Assembly: GCF_013204845.1 (NCBI RefSeq)
Contig: NZ_JABMKY010000005.1
Span: forward strand, 62,001-126,000
Length of the DNA: 64,000 nucleotides
DNA from: Paenibacillus qinlingensis
Lineage (GTDB): Bacteria > Bacillota > Bacilli > Paenibacillales > NBRC-103111
Direction of reading: 5' to 3'
Shown: positions 1 to 8,904 of the stretch, one piece after another
Layout: every line of letters begins with the position of its first letter
Position numbering within the stretch: position 1 is the stretch's first letter
Notes under the pieces: generated by a model
Told to the model about the DNA's origin: nothing
Databases searched by the model: none
Seen by the model: the letters and a program-made list of their open reading frames with translations, nothing else
Program-made: the position numbers and the translations under genes

Positions 1-790
1 GCAACAGGCGCTTCGGCAAGACGTTACCGACTACTTGCTCAAGCCGCTTAAAGAGGACCAGCTATACGAACTTCTTGCAAGCATCGATGGCAAATTCAAG
101 GAAAAATATAAATTAGCTACAGGTAGAAGCCAATGGGTAAAGCAATCCAAAGCGCGAAGCGAGGCCGTATCGGAGCAACTATGGGGGTTAAACGAAGAAG
201 AGGCACTGCGGCTTATGGGCGATATGGTTCAAAAGCTTAGGGAAGAGGGTGCTTCCAATGAGGTCGCTCGAAGTTGTACGGAAGATCTGTTGACCATGGT
301 CGAGGTGGAACTCCAGCATCGCTCAGGCGGTGGCATGTCCGAGTTGAGCAAGCCGTTTCTGACAGGGGGGAATGACATGCCGATGGAGGGATGGCTCGCT
401 CAAGCAAGAGGCTGCGTGCAAGCCTTGGCGGATATGGTTAGATCCTCCAGAAATTGGGGTCAGCGTCAATCGATTGCGAAGGCGATTGAATTTATTGTTC
501 AGAATTATGCCAATGAGGATATCTCCTTGCAGAAAGCTGCGGAGAAGTCAGGGATGTCACTGTCTTATTTCAGTCGCTGTTTTAAAGATGAACTAGGACT
601 AAGCTTCACTGATTTCGTTATTAAGCTGCGTATGGAGAAAGTGAAGGAGTTGCTGAAGGCTCCAGGTATAAGAACCTCAGACGCCGCTCTGGCGGTTGGT
701 TACGAGGATTATCCGCATTTTGCGAAAACATTCAAGAAGTATTCTGGCTTGTCACCCAATGAATACAAAAAAAGAGAGATTAGCTCCTAG
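1..790 (+). CDS. YesN-type response regulator, AraC DNA-binding output (5' end cut by window)
   Basis: The reading frame is open from base 2 and starts mid-protein: QQALRQDVTDYLLKPLK is the end of a CheY-type receiver domain, with the conserved lysine of the YLLKP motif. The phospho-acceptor Asp lies outside the window. A linker of about 140 residues follows, then a two-helix-turn-helix AraC domain (nt 470-780) with the motifs SGMSLSYFSRCFKDELG and VGYEDYPHFAKTFKKYSGLSPNEY. This is the C-terminal part of a two-component regulator of the YesN family, which activates carbohydrate transporter and glycosidase genes. The ABC transporter and GH51 genes just downstream are the likely targets, and the cognate kinase is probably upstream of the window. 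The in-frame TTG at 35 is not the true start. Confidence 0.9.
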   Translation, partial: QQALRQDVTDYLLKPLKEDQLYELLASIDGKFKEKYKLATGRSQWVKQSKARSEAVSEQLWGLNEEEALRLMGDMVQKLREEGASNEVARSCTEDLLTMVEVELQHRSGGGMSELSKPFLTGGNDMPMEGWLAQARGCVQALADMVRSSRNWGQRQSIAKAIEFIVQNYANEDISLQKAAEKSGMSLSYFSRCFKDELGLSFTDFVIKLRMEKVKELLKAPGIRTSDAALAVGYEDYPHFAKTFKKYSGLSPNEYKKREISS

Positions 791-817
791 CTAATTGTTA
801 ACTAAGCGAACCATAGG

Positions 818-846
818 GGACCGTTCTTAACTGAATGGTCCTTTTC
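818..846 (+). terminator. Rho-independent terminator after response regulator
   Basis: GGACCGTTC (818-826) pairs with GAATGGTCC (833-841) through one G-T wobble, with a 6-nt loop and TTTTC after it. It separates the regulator from the ABC transporter operon, which therefore needs its own promoter in 847-1005. A TACAAT at 926-931 is a possible -10. Confidence 0.75.
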
Positions 847-1005
847 ATTTGAAAACGCAACCAATTACAATATTAAAACACAACTTTCGCAAGAGATCAC
901 ATGGTCTTAGCACCTTGTAACCGTATACAATAAAGTTGTAATTAAGGCAAAATAAAAAGCCTACAGAGGGGCTAACACAAGAATACGGAGAGGAGAAATG
1001 AAGCA

Positions 1006-1968
1006 ATGAATGTCAGTGAAGAGAGAATTGGGGCAGAAGCAGCTGGGCTAACGGCACGGCCGTCAGTGAAACCCAAGCTGTATGTCGTTAAATATTGGCA
1101 GATCTATACGATGGTACTCCCTGGACTTATTTTCTTTATTTTATTTAAATACGTACCTTTAGCGGGCATCATCATTGCCTTTCAGGATTATAGCGTGTTC
1201 ACAGGGATTTTGGGCAGCAAATTCGTCGGAATGAAACATTTTATCAATTTGTTTACGTATCCGGAGTTTCTGAGGGTGATAAAGAATACATTCTTAATTA
1301 GCATCTATCAACTTGTCATCGGATTTCCAGCTCCAATCATTCTGGCACTTCTCATGAATGAAGTAAGAAAGATCTTTTTCAAAAAAATCATACAAACCGT
1401 GTTGTACCTGCCTCACTTCTTATCATGGGTCATTATTGGGGGGCTTGTCATAAACTTCCTGTCACCGACCTCAGGCATGCTGAACGATGTGCTTCACATG
1501 ATGGGCAGGGAACCGATCTTCTTCATGCAAGAGCCTAACTATTTTCGCACAATTGTCGTGACCTCAGGGATTTGGAAAGAAGTAGGCTGGGGCACAATTA
1601 TTTATCTGGCCGCACTAGCAGGCATTAACCCAGAGTTATATGAATCTGCCGAGGTGGATGGCGCGAGCAAGTGGGTGCAAGTGATCAGTATTACACTACC
1701 TTCACTACTGCCTACGATCATGGTGCTGCTCTTGCTTAGGATTGGTAACATTCTCGATCTTGGCTTTGAGCAGGTTTACATGCTGATGAATCCGCTTGTC
1801 ACTTCTACAGGTGAGATTATTGATACCTATATTTATCGTATCGGCTTACTTGGTGGCCAATATAGCTATACAACGGCAATCGGGCTGTTCAAATCCGTCA
1901 TAGGTTTCATTTTAGTTGTAGGAGCGAATCAGCTCAGTAAAAAAACAACCGGCAATTCGATTTATTAA
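1006..1968 (+). CDS. Carbohydrate ABC transporter permease, LplB type
   Basis: Inner-membrane subunit of an importer for an oligosaccharide. The 320-residue protein has an N-terminal cytoplasmic stretch, about six hydrophobic segments, and the binding-protein-dependent permease loop near residues 214-235 (YESAEVDGASKWVQVISITLP), the EAA motif that docks the ATPase. The length and the LFKYVPLAGIIIAFQDY start region match the LplB/YtmP family. The ATG is preceded by GGAGAGGAG (988-996). It forms an operon with the second permease 17 nt downstream and the binding protein. No ATPase is encoded here; in this family a shared MsmX-type ATPase is usually encoded elsewhere. Substrate is unknown; the GH51 enzyme at the end of the operon suggests arabino-oligosaccharides. 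Confidence 0.93.
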   Translation: MNVSEERIGAEAAGLTARPSVKPKLYVVKYWQIYTMVLPGLIFFILFKYVPLAGIIIAFQDYSVFTGILGSKFVGMKHFINLFTYPEFLRVIKNTFLISIYQLVIGFPAPIILALLMNEVRKIFFKKIIQTVLYLPHFLSWVIIGGLVINFLSPTSGMLNDVLHMMGREPIFFMQEPNYFRTIVVTSGIWKEVGWGTIIYLAALAGINPELYESAEVDGASKWVQVISITLPSLLPTIMVLLLLRIGNILDLGFEQVYMLMNPLVTSTGEIIDTYIYRIGLLGGQYSYTTAIGLFKSVIGFILVVGANQLSKKTTGNSIY

Positions 1969-1985
1969 AGGAAGGAGGCTCTTCA

Positions 1986-2858
1986 ATGACAAAAAAACCA
2001 ACTTTCTCGCGAGAGGTTTTCGCTTTCCTTAACTATACGATACTTATCCTAACAAGCTGCGCCATGCTTCTTCCATTTCTACATATCGTAGCTGGATCCT
2101 TAAGCTCAGGAACTGCGCTCTCACAAGGAAAGGTTACGATATTCCCTGTAGATTTTACATGGATTAACTATATTGGGGTTCTTAAAAATATGGCGATTTG
2201 GAAATCCTTCGGCGTCACGACGTTGCTGACGGTCGGAGGCACTGCCTTCAATTTGTTATTAACTTCGTTAATGGCTTACGCCTTAGCCAAAAACGAGCTT
2301 AAAGGTCGCTCCTTTATCTTGCTTCTTGTTGTTTTTACGATGATTTTTCAAGTGCCTATTATACCAGGATATCTGCTTGTAAAATCATTAGGCATGCTCA
2401 ATTCGCTATGGGCACTCATTATCCCGGGGACGATCAGTGCGTTTAATTTGATCATCATGGTTTCGTTTTTTCGCCAAATTCCCGAGAGTTTGGTGGATGC
2501 CGCCAAAATCGATGGAGCCGGCGAATATCGGACTTGGTGGAGTGTGGTGCTGCCCTTATCCATGTCTTCCCTTAGCACGGTTGGGTTATTTTACGCAGTC
2601 GGACACTGGAATGGTTACTTTAGTGCCATCATCTACATCCGGGACCCTGGGCTGTATCCCTTGCAAGTGAAATTAAGGCAGTTATTAGTCGAAGGCGATA
2701 CGCAAGGCGTCGCCCAAAGCGTCAGTCTAACTTTGCAATCAGCGGAGGGCATCAAAATGGCTACCATCATGGTCGCCACGCTTCCAATATTGTTTGTCTA
2801 CCCTTTCGTCCAGAAGCATTTTATAAAAGGTGCGATGCTTGGTTCGGTGAAAGGTTAA
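1986..2858 (+). CDS. Carbohydrate ABC transporter permease, LplC type
   Basis: Second membrane subunit of the importer, 290 residues, of the LplC/YtcP (MalG-like) family. Visible features are an N-terminal transmembrane segment (YTILILTSCAMLLPFLHIV), the EAA loop LVDAAKIDGAGEYRTWWSVVLP, and the family's C-terminal ending FVQKHFIKGAMLGSVKG. The start has a strong AAAGGAAGGAGG site ending a few bases before the ATG. It lies between the first permease and the solute-binding lipoprotein in the same orientation and is presumably co-transcribed with them. Confidence 0.93.
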   Translation: MTKKPTFSREVFAFLNYTILILTSCAMLLPFLHIVAGSLSSGTALSQGKVTIFPVDFTWINYIGVLKNMAIWKSFGVTTLLTVGGTAFNLLLTSLMAYALAKNELKGRSFILLLVVFTMIFQVPIIPGYLLVKSLGMLNSLWALIIPGTISAFNLIIMVSFFRQIPESLVDAAKIDGAGEYRTWWSVVLPLSMSSLSTVGLFYAVGHWNGYFSAIIYIRDPGLYPLQVKLRQLLVEGDTQGVAQSVSLTLQSAEGIKMATIMVATLPILFVYPFVQKHFIKGAMLGSVKG

Positions 2859-2902
2859 TCATAGAAACAAAGACAAAAATACAAATAAAAGGAGAAGGTC
2901 AA

Positions 2903-4474
2903 ATGAACAAAAAATGGACAACGGCAGCACTAGCAGTAACAGTTGCAGGTACGCTTGTGGGCTGCTCTTCTAACGACAGTGCAACATCAACACAAAGTCC
3001 ACCGAAGAGTACAAGTGTACCAACCAAGAGTGCGACTGTTCCAGCGAAGTTTAAAGTAGGAATTGGTACCGAAGGCTTGCAGTACATCCAGGGATCTCCG
3101 AACATCAACGAGGATGAATATACGAAGAAACTTCGTGAAATTTCCAAAACAGATGTAACACTCGAACTTATTCCACACGCTGAATTTGATCAGAAGTTAA
3201 CGTTGCTCTTTGCGGGCGGAGACTTGCCGGATCTCTTGCAAACCCACGGTATTAATAAACCGGAAGTAGCACCCGCTGTAGATACGGGAGTCATTATTCC
3301 GCTTAACGACCTGATCGACAAATATGGTCCGAACCTGAAAAAAAACATTTCAAAAGAAGCTTGGGAATTCGCAAGTGTAAGTAAAGACGGTAAAATCTAC
3401 GGGATCCCTTCTGTCAACGCGACGCCAAACGGCCTCGTCATGATGGTCCGCAAGGATTGGCTGGATAAGCTGGGATTAAAGGCACCAAAAACGATAGACG
3501 AATACTTGGATATGTTGCGGGCATTCCGTGATAAGGATCCTAACGGTAATGGTAAAAAAGACGAAATTCCTTTCACCGGGCGTGAGAAGCTAGCGTTTAC
3601 AGAAGCGTTCTTTGGAGCCTATGACGCAATCCCAAGCGATTGGAAGCTGGAGAATGGTCAATTAATACCTAATCTCATTCGTCCACAGATGAAGCAGGCA
3701 CTGGCAACTTACCGGAAGCTGTACGAAGAAAAGCTTTTAGATAACGAGGTGTTTGTACAAAAAGGGGCTGTATGGGATGCTAAAATCAAAGCACAAGGTA
3801 TCGGGGGGTTATGGATACATGCTCCGCGTCTTGCTGACAAGTGGTCAAACGAGATCAAGGCAGGATCGGCCAGTGCTCAACTTGAGATCATTCCATCCCC
3901 AATCGGTCCAGACGGCAAAGGCGGTCATAGTATTGGATCGACTGTAGGAAATAACGTATGGGTTATTCCTAAAACGACTAAAAATCCAGAAAATATCATC
4001 AAGTTTTTGGATTGGTTCTATAGTGACGAAGCACAGAAATTCCTTACTTATGGCATTGAAGGCAAGGACTATACGATGGATGGCGGCAAAATTAAGTACA
4101 ACTATCCGGCGAAGCAAGAAGACATTTACCGTGAAGAAATGCATCTAACTTGGTTACGTATGGTAGGTCCTCTTCATTTGTCGGATACAGAGTTTATGAA
4201 AAATCGTCCTGCTGGGGATTTGGTGCTTAAAGCCATAGATCTTGCTTCCAAAGAAGGCCGTAAAAATGATTCACTGGGCATGCCTTCATTACCAACCCTG
4301 CAAACGCATCCTGAACTTGGAAGAGATGGCTTGTGGTTAGAAACGGCTGCGAAAATCATTACGGGCAAGGATCCTGTAGATTCCTTCGATAAATTCGTTG
4401 AAGATTGGAAGAAGCGAGGCGGAGACCAAGCGATTAAGGAAGCAACAGATTGGTACAATAAGACTCATAAATAA
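2903..4474 (+). CDS. Extracellular solute-binding lipoprotein (LplA/YtcQ family)
   Basis: Substrate-binding subunit of the ABC importer, 523 residues, the usual length for this family. An N-terminal lipoprotein signal ends in the lipobox LVGC (Cys at residue 21), followed by a Ser/Thr/Pro-rich linker. Family 1 solute-binding features follow: an aspartate/asparagine-rich DKDPNGNGKKDEIPF loop typical of LplA-like proteins and a C-terminal GGDQAIKEATDWYNKTHK tail. It acts outside the membrane and delivers sugar to the two permeases. The ribosome binding site AAAGGAGAAGG is well placed. A long hairpin follows the gene before the GH51 gene. Ligand is unproven. Confidence 0.93.
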   Translation: MNKKWTTAALAVTVAGTLVGCSSNDSATSTQSPPKSTSVPTKSATVPAKFKVGIGTEGLQYIQGSPNINEDEYTKKLREISKTDVTLELIPHAEFDQKLTLLFAGGDLPDLLQTHGINKPEVAPAVDTGVIIPLNDLIDKYGPNLKKNISKEAWEFASVSKDGKIYGIPSVNATPNGLVMMVRKDWLDKLGLKAPKTIDEYLDMLRAFRDKDPNGNGKKDEIPFTGREKLAFTEAFFGAYDAIPSDWKLENGQLIPNLIRPQMKQALATYRKLYEEKLLDNEVFVQKGAVWDAKIKAQGIGGLWIHAPRLADKWSNEIKAGSASAQLEIIPSPIGPDGKGGHSIGSTVGNNVWVIPKTTKNPENIIKFLDWFYSDEAQKFLTYGIEGKDYTMDGGKIKYNYPAKQEDIYREEMHLTWLRMVGPLHLSDTEFMKNRPAGDLVLKAIDLASKEGRKNDSLGMPSLPTLQTHPELGRDGLWLETAAKIITGKDPVDSFDKFVEDWKKRGGDQAIKEATDWYNKTHK

Positions 4475-4488
4475 TGAGGAAATAAGCG

Positions 4489-4528
4489 TTTCATAGAAGC
4501 TGTTGTTCAATCAACGGCTTCTATGAAA
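4489..4528 (+). promoter_or_regulatory. Intercistronic stem-loop between binding protein and GH51 gene
   Basis: TTTCATAGAAGC (4489-4500) pairs perfectly with GCTTCTATGAAA (4517-4528). Inside, TGTTG pairs with CAACG around a 6-nt loop, giving about 17 bp. There is no T-run after it, so it looks like an mRNA 3'-end stabiliser or partial terminator rather than a full terminator. Confidence 0.6.
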
Positions 4529-4616
4529 TTAGATAAATAACGGAACTGAATAAGCTCCGGATCTGATGGGAGGACGTACTGTTTCATACCAAATAAATGT
4601 GGGAAAGGAAGGTCAT

Positions 4617-7613
4617 ATGATGACTGAAAATGGCATGCAAGTAAAAACGGGGGTCAGAAATTATATTTCAATAATCTTAATGGTTTCAATGATGCTTAGT
4701 GTAATTGGTGTCGGGGTAACAGGAGTCAGCGAGCCTGTCTACGCGGCTACAACAACAGCAAGTGTTGACGTAAATGCGAATGTTACGGGTAACAAAGTCT
4801 CGCCGCTTTTGATAGGTGCATTCGTTGAAGACCTCCATAACGAAGTTGATGGGGGATTATACGCAGAGAAGGTTATTAACCGCTCATTTGAATTTAATTC
4901 TGGAGACGGGGGGACCTATAATCATCCCTTAGGAGGATGGACACAGCTTTACCGGGATGGCGGTGCTGGAACCATTACAGTGGAAAATGCCAGCCCCCTG
5001 AACTTTGTAAATACACATTATGCGCATTTTAATGTTACTGCAGCAGGAAATGGCGTGGGATTATCCAATGGCGGGTGGTACGGAATTAGTGTAACATCGG
5101 GAGCTACTTATAATTATTCACTTTATGCCAAAAGAGGATCCAATTACAACTCATCAATAACGGTAGGATTCGCTAATCAATCAGGTGCAGATTATGGTAC
5201 GGCTACCATAAATTCTATTACTACGGATTGGGTTAAGTATACAGGCAGCATTACGGTTAATGCCACGGATCCAAATGCCAAATTGGTCGTATTGGCGAAA
5301 GGGACGGGTGATGTCTATCTGGACTTTATTTCGGTATTTCCAAGTGTAACTTATAAAAATCGCCCGAATGGCGTTAGAGCAGACCTGGGAGCTGCGCTTG
5401 AGGAATTGCATCCTAGTTTTCTGCGCTTTCCAGGTGGGTGCATCATCCATAGTTCTTATTACCAATATAACTGGAAGGATCAAATAGGTCCTATTGAAGG
5501 GCGTAAGGAGTACAACAACTCGCAATGGAATATGTATGAGACGACAGACCATATAACCAATGGTTTTGGCATGTATGAGTATCTGCAGCTAAGTGAAGAT
5601 ATCGGAATGGTTGCCGTACCTGTCCTTCCAGTTGGTGTCACACACCTTGCCGGTGCGCTAGACCCTAATAGTCCAGAAATGGCGCAGCTTACACAAGATG
5701 CACTGGACTTTGTAGAGTTTGCCAACGGCAGCGCTACTTCAACATGGGGGGCCAAACGTGCCGCTATGGGACATCCGGCACCGTTTAACATTCAGTACCT
5801 CAATCTGGGAAATGAGGAGCATGACAGCACGAATGCAAGAGCTGATATTACCAAAATATATAATGCTGTTCACGCAGCGTATCCTGCCCTCAAACTGATT
5901 GTAACGGCAAGTGACTCTCACTCCCTCTATAACTTTAGCACGAATTTAGGAGCGTGGGGTGTGGATGACCACTATTATTTTACTCAAGGTAGTCTTGGAT
6001 GGATCGAGTTCATTAATGGCTATGACCGTTCCAGACCACAGGTTATGTTAGGTGAATATGGATCCAATATCAGGGATGGTAAAATAATTGATGCTCTTGA
6101 TGCAGCGAAAGATAAAGCCGTATTCGAGAAAAATGGCGATATTCTAAACATGTCCGCCTTTACAGGGTTAAGGAAAGTAATGGATTTCGATAATGCGAAT
6201 GTGTTTAAAACGAATTATTATCATGCTGAGAAGATGTGGAACACAAATTTGGCCGACTATAATGTGAATTTCAGACAATCAGGAGATGCCAATCTTGTGG
6301 TTGTAGCAGGCAAAGATACAGAAACCGGAGATTTAATTCTAAAGCTTATTAATAATAGCGCCAACGTTATCAACAGTACGGTTTCAATCAATGGCATGAC
6401 GAATATTTCTCCTACTGCAAATGTGACTTACTTAAAACCAAAAATTGCAGGGAATAAGGACGCTAGAGATAGTAGGTACCTAAATGGGCTTGATTACGGA
6501 CTGAGTACAGATTTAAATGAAGTTGATACAGGAACAACCACGACGAGCATAAGCGGTAATCTCATCAATTATTCATCTGAAGCTTATTCCATGTCAATTA
6601 TTAGAGTTCATGGTACGATTTCTTCTGACGGCAGTACGATCTATGAAACAGAAAACTTTAACGGTGGAGCTAACATCACTGCGGGTCGTACATTAACAGC
6701 TGTAGCTGAGCTCACTGGTCCAAGTAATGATCACTGGAGTAGTGCTGAGTTACAAGCAGTGAATGAATATGTGCAATATAATAACGTGAACATTGCCACT
6801 GCTGGTACCTATAACATTAAGATTGGCGTTAAAAAAGGTCCTTCCCGAGGAATTACCAAATTAACCATTGATGGTATCCCCAAAGGTTCACTGATTGACG
6901 CGTATAGCTCGACATTGTCCTATCAAGAGGTAGATTTGGGTACAATGACGTTAAGTGCTGGCATGCATAGCTTTAGGTTTACAGTAACGGATAAGAATTC
7001 AGCATCTACAAATTATGCGACTGCTGTCGACTATTTCAAACTTGATAAAGTGAGTACCCAATATATCGATGATGAGTTTAACAGCACGACCACAGGCAAT
7101 CCGCCTTCGGGATGGGTCTTAGACACAACTGTAGGTACAGTAACAGTACAGAATGTGCCGGATTCTTCGGATAAAAGTGTATCGATAAGTAAATCTGATA
7201 CGACCCTTGGTAAAAAGACGTCCATGTATAAGACGTTTGGTCCAGTCAGTGGTACGGTTTCAGTAGAAGCAAGAGTCAGAAGAGATGCTACCACGAATTG
7301 GTGGTGTATGCCTTATATCACTAGCAGTAATGGAATTGGGGCAGAAACGCTTGCATTTGATAATGGCAATATTAAGGTGAACATCAATGGAACATGGCAA
7401 ACGGTACAAACGTTTACAGCAGGAACGTGGTATGCTCTTAAATTAGTCATCAATACGGATACAGATAAATTTGATTTGTATATCAATGGTGTTCAGAAGC
7501 TTAGTCAGGTTGCACTTAGAAGCGCTGTTACAGATATAAGCAAAATAGAATTCTATGCAGCGGATGCAAACACAGGTACTACAAATGTGGATAATGTAAA
7601 GATTTATAAGTAG
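4617..7613 (+). CDS. Secreted GH51 alpha-L-arabinofuranosidase with carbohydrate-binding domains
   Basis: About 998 residues. The start at 4617 is chosen because GGAAAGGAAGG (about 4602-4612) sits just before it; an ATG at 4566 is in frame but lacks a site. A signal peptide ends near PVYA. GH51 features start with SPLLIGAFVEDLHNEVDGGLY, are interrupted by a CBM4/9-like beta-sandwich (about nt 4900-5340), and resume with FLRFPGGC. The acid/base Glu lies in YLNLGNEEHD and the nucleophile Glu in VMLGEYGSN. After the catalytic C-terminal beta domain come a CBM35/CBM6-like module (about 6640-7050) and a LamG/concanavalin-like module (7060-7610). It should release arabinose from arabinan, arabinoxylan or xyloglucan outside the cell for the transporter encoded upstream. 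Confidence 0.9.
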   Translation: MMTENGMQVKTGVRNYISIILMVSMMLSVIGVGVTGVSEPVYAATTTASVDVNANVTGNKVSPLLIGAFVEDLHNEVDGGLYAEKVINRSFEFNSGDGGTYNHPLGGWTQLYRDGGAGTITVENASPLNFVNTHYAHFNVTAAGNGVGLSNGGWYGISVTSGATYNYSLYAKRGSNYNSSITVGFANQSGADYGTATINSITTDWVKYTGSITVNATDPNAKLVVLAKGTGDVYLDFISVFPSVTYKNRPNGVRADLGAALEELHPSFLRFPGGCIIHSSYYQYNWKDQIGPIEGRKEYNNSQWNMYETTDHITNGFGMYEYLQLSEDIGMVAVPVLPVGVTHLAGALDPNSPEMAQLTQDALDFVEFANGSATSTWGAKRAAMGHPAPFNIQYLNLGNEEHDSTNARADITKIYNAVHAAYPALKLIVTASDSHSLYNFSTNLGAWGVDDHYYFTQGSLGWIEFINGYDRSRPQVMLGEYGSNIRDGKIIDALDAAKDKAVFEKNGDILNMSAFTGLRKVMDFDNANVFKTNYYHAEKMWNTNLADYNVNFRQSGDANLVVVAGKDTETGDLILKLINNSANVINSTVSINGMTNISPTANVTYLKPKIAGNKDARDSRYLNGLDYGLSTDLNEVDTGTTTTSISGNLINYSSEAYSMSIIRVHGTISSDGSTIYETENFNGGANITAGRTLTAVAELTGPSNDHWSSAELQAVNEYVQYNNVNIATAGTYNIKIGVKKGPSRGITKLTIDGIPKGSLIDAYSSTLSYQEVDLGTMTLSAGMHSFRFTVTDKNSASTNYATAVDYFKLDKVSTQYIDDEFNSTTTGNPPSGWVLDTTVGTVTVQNVPDSSDKSVSISKSDTTLGKKTSMYKTFGPVSGTVSVEARVRRDATTNWWCMPYITSSNGIGAETLAFDNGNIKVNINGTWQTVQTFTAGTWYALKLVINTDTDKFDLYINGVQKLSQVALRSAVTDISKIEFYAADANTGTTNVDNVKIYK

Positions 7614-7642
7614 TAAATAATGTTCAGCAGGTAAGATTTATG

Positions 7643-7667
7643 CCTAGGCACTAGCCTAGGTTTTTTT
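7643..7667 (+). terminator. Rho-independent terminator after GH51 gene
   Basis: CCTAGGC (7643-7649) pairs with GCCTAGG (7654-7660), with a 4-nt loop and seven T directly after. It ends the arabinan-type operon. Confidence 0.85.
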
Positions 7668-7751
7668 CTTTTTATAGGAGAGAACAATCTCTATGTGTTT
7701 AATCGGAATAATTATTGTCAAATTTTTGGAATGATGATATTATCTAATAGT

Positions 7752-7765
7752 GATAATTAATTATC
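7752..7765. promoter_or_regulatory. Palindromic operator candidate upstream of the first DUF427 gene
   Basis: GATAATTAATTATC is a perfect 14-bp palindrome ending 31 nt before the ATG of the DUF427 gene. A second palindromic AATAATTATT stretch lies at about 7708-7717. The position fits an operator over the promoter, but the protein that binds is not identifiable. It resembles a Fur box only loosely. Confidence 0.35.
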
Positions 7766-7796
7766 TAAATACGATACAAATTAAGGAGGTTTTACA

Positions 7797-8630
7797 ATGA
7801 GTAGTTCATCAACTGAGGAGCAATCTTGCCAAACATTAGACACTTCTAAGAAGAACATTAAAGTAGAGTTGAATCCACGATGGGTTCGTATCCGAGTTGG
7901 TGGTGAAACAATTGCAGACAGCAAAGGTGTACTGACGCTACATGAGCGAGGCCATCTTCCCGTCTATTATTTCCCTGAATCGGATGTTCGTAAGGATTTG
8001 CTAATACCAAGTTTACACAGCACCCATTGTCCGTTAAAAGGGGATGCTTCTTATTGGAGTATTCAGGTGGGGGAGCGAGTCATTGAGAATGCTGTCTGGA
8101 GCTATTTGAATCCGATTCCTGAGTCTAAAGCGATTCAAGGGTATTATGCGTTTTATTGGAACAAAGTAGATCAATGGTTTGAGGAAGAAGAAGAAATCTT
8201 CGTACATCCACGTGATCCTTATAAACGTGTGGATGCAATTGCTAGTTCACGCCATATACAGATTCAATTGAACGGTGTTATTGTCGCTGATAGCAAACGA
8301 CCGGTTATCGTGTTTGAGACGGGTGTTCCTGTTCGCTATTATCTACCGAAGGAAGATATTCGTGAGGACGTATTGACGGCATCGTCACTGCTTACAAGCT
8401 GCCCCTATAAAGGTACGGCTTCTTATTTGAACGCTACGGTTGAGGGGCAATTATACGAGAATATCGTGTGGAGTTATCTCAATCCGATTCCAGAAATTCC
8501 AAAAATCGCGGGCTTATATTCATTTTACAATGAGCGAGTTGATGCAGTTTTTGTAGATGGGGAAAAAGAGCCGGAGCCTCAATGGTACCGCTCTGCGCTT
8601 GACTTTTTTAATGCAAGTGAAGTCGTCTAA
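7797..8630 (+). CDS. Tandem DUF427 protein, first copy
   Basis: The 277-residue protein contains two DUF427 units (about residues 25-125 and 140-250). Each has the series VRV/IQLNG, a DSK motif, a VYYFP or RYYLP motif, CPxKGxASYW/L, a VWSYLNPIPE block and a short final strand. DUF427 is a small beta-rich domain without an established biochemical function. It starts with a strong TTAAGGAGG site. A clear paralogue lies at 13080, inside the operon that follows, so the two flank the transporter and monooxygenase genes. This suggests a role in the same pathway, but nothing in the sequence shows a catalytic site. It may be transcribed separately, because a terminator and a new promoter follow. Confidence 0.85.
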   Translation: MSSSSTEEQSCQTLDTSKKNIKVELNPRWVRIRVGGETIADSKGVLTLHERGHLPVYYFPESDVRKDLLIPSLHSTHCPLKGDASYWSIQVGERVIENAVWSYLNPIPESKAIQGYYAFYWNKVDQWFEEEEEIFVHPRDPYKRVDAIASSRHIQIQLNGVIVADSKRPVIVFETGVPVRYYLPKEDIREDVLTASSLLTSCPYKGTASYLNATVEGQLYENIVWSYLNPIPEIPKIAGLYSFYNERVDAVFVDGEKEPEPQWYRSALDFFNASEVV

Positions 8631-8674
8631 TTTGTTCTTATATGTCTTTCAATAGCTAAATAATAGGGATGATG

Positions 8675-8707
8675 AAGGCTGACCTGGTCACAGGAAGTCT
8701 TTTTTTG
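8675..8707 (+). terminator. Probable terminator after first DUF427 gene
   Basis: An imperfect hairpin (AGGCTGACCTG / CAGGAAGTCTT, with a 4-bp core CCTG/CAGG) is followed by seven T. The stem is weak, but the T-run and the position after the gene support the call. Confidence 0.5.
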
Positions 8708-8749
8708 TTTTAATTCAATTAATTCCGATTGGATTACTTGAAATAATGA

Positions 8750-8779
8750 TTGACAAAGGGGAGATAGTCATAATAATAT
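8750..8779 (+). promoter_or_regulatory. Sigma-A-type promoter of the ergothioneine operon
   Basis: TTGACA (8750-8755) and TAATAT (8774-8779) are separated by 18 nt. Transcription would begin near 8786 and produce a leader of about 120 nt before the ATPase gene. Confidence 0.65.
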
Positions 8780-8826
8780 TGAATTACAGTTATTTGTTAT
8801 CACATGTTAATAATGTTTACAAGGGA

Positions 8827-8886
8827 TCAACCATGCGGTTGGAGGTCTCATTTTCCTGAAAAGGAAAGTGAGGCCTTTTATTTTTT
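8827..8886 (+). promoter_or_regulatory. Leader attenuator: small hairpin plus intrinsic terminator before the first gene
   Basis: Within the untranslated leader, TCAACC (8827-8832) pairs with GGTTGG (8837-8842). Immediately after, a 15-bp stem with two G-U pairs (8843-8857 with 8862-8876, loop GAAA) is followed by TTTTATTTTTT. A complete intrinsic terminator between promoter and first gene implies regulated termination by a riboswitch, a protein or an unknown RNA element. No T-box, SAM or guanidine consensus was recognised. Confidence 0.6.
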
Positions 8887-8904
8887 ATGAAAGGATGGAG
8901 CAAT

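Noticed and set aside
880-939. ACAACTTT/AAAGTTGT inverted repeat around the first transporter promoter
   Set aside because: The arms are short and about 45 nt apart; this may be chance and no related site was seen elsewhere.
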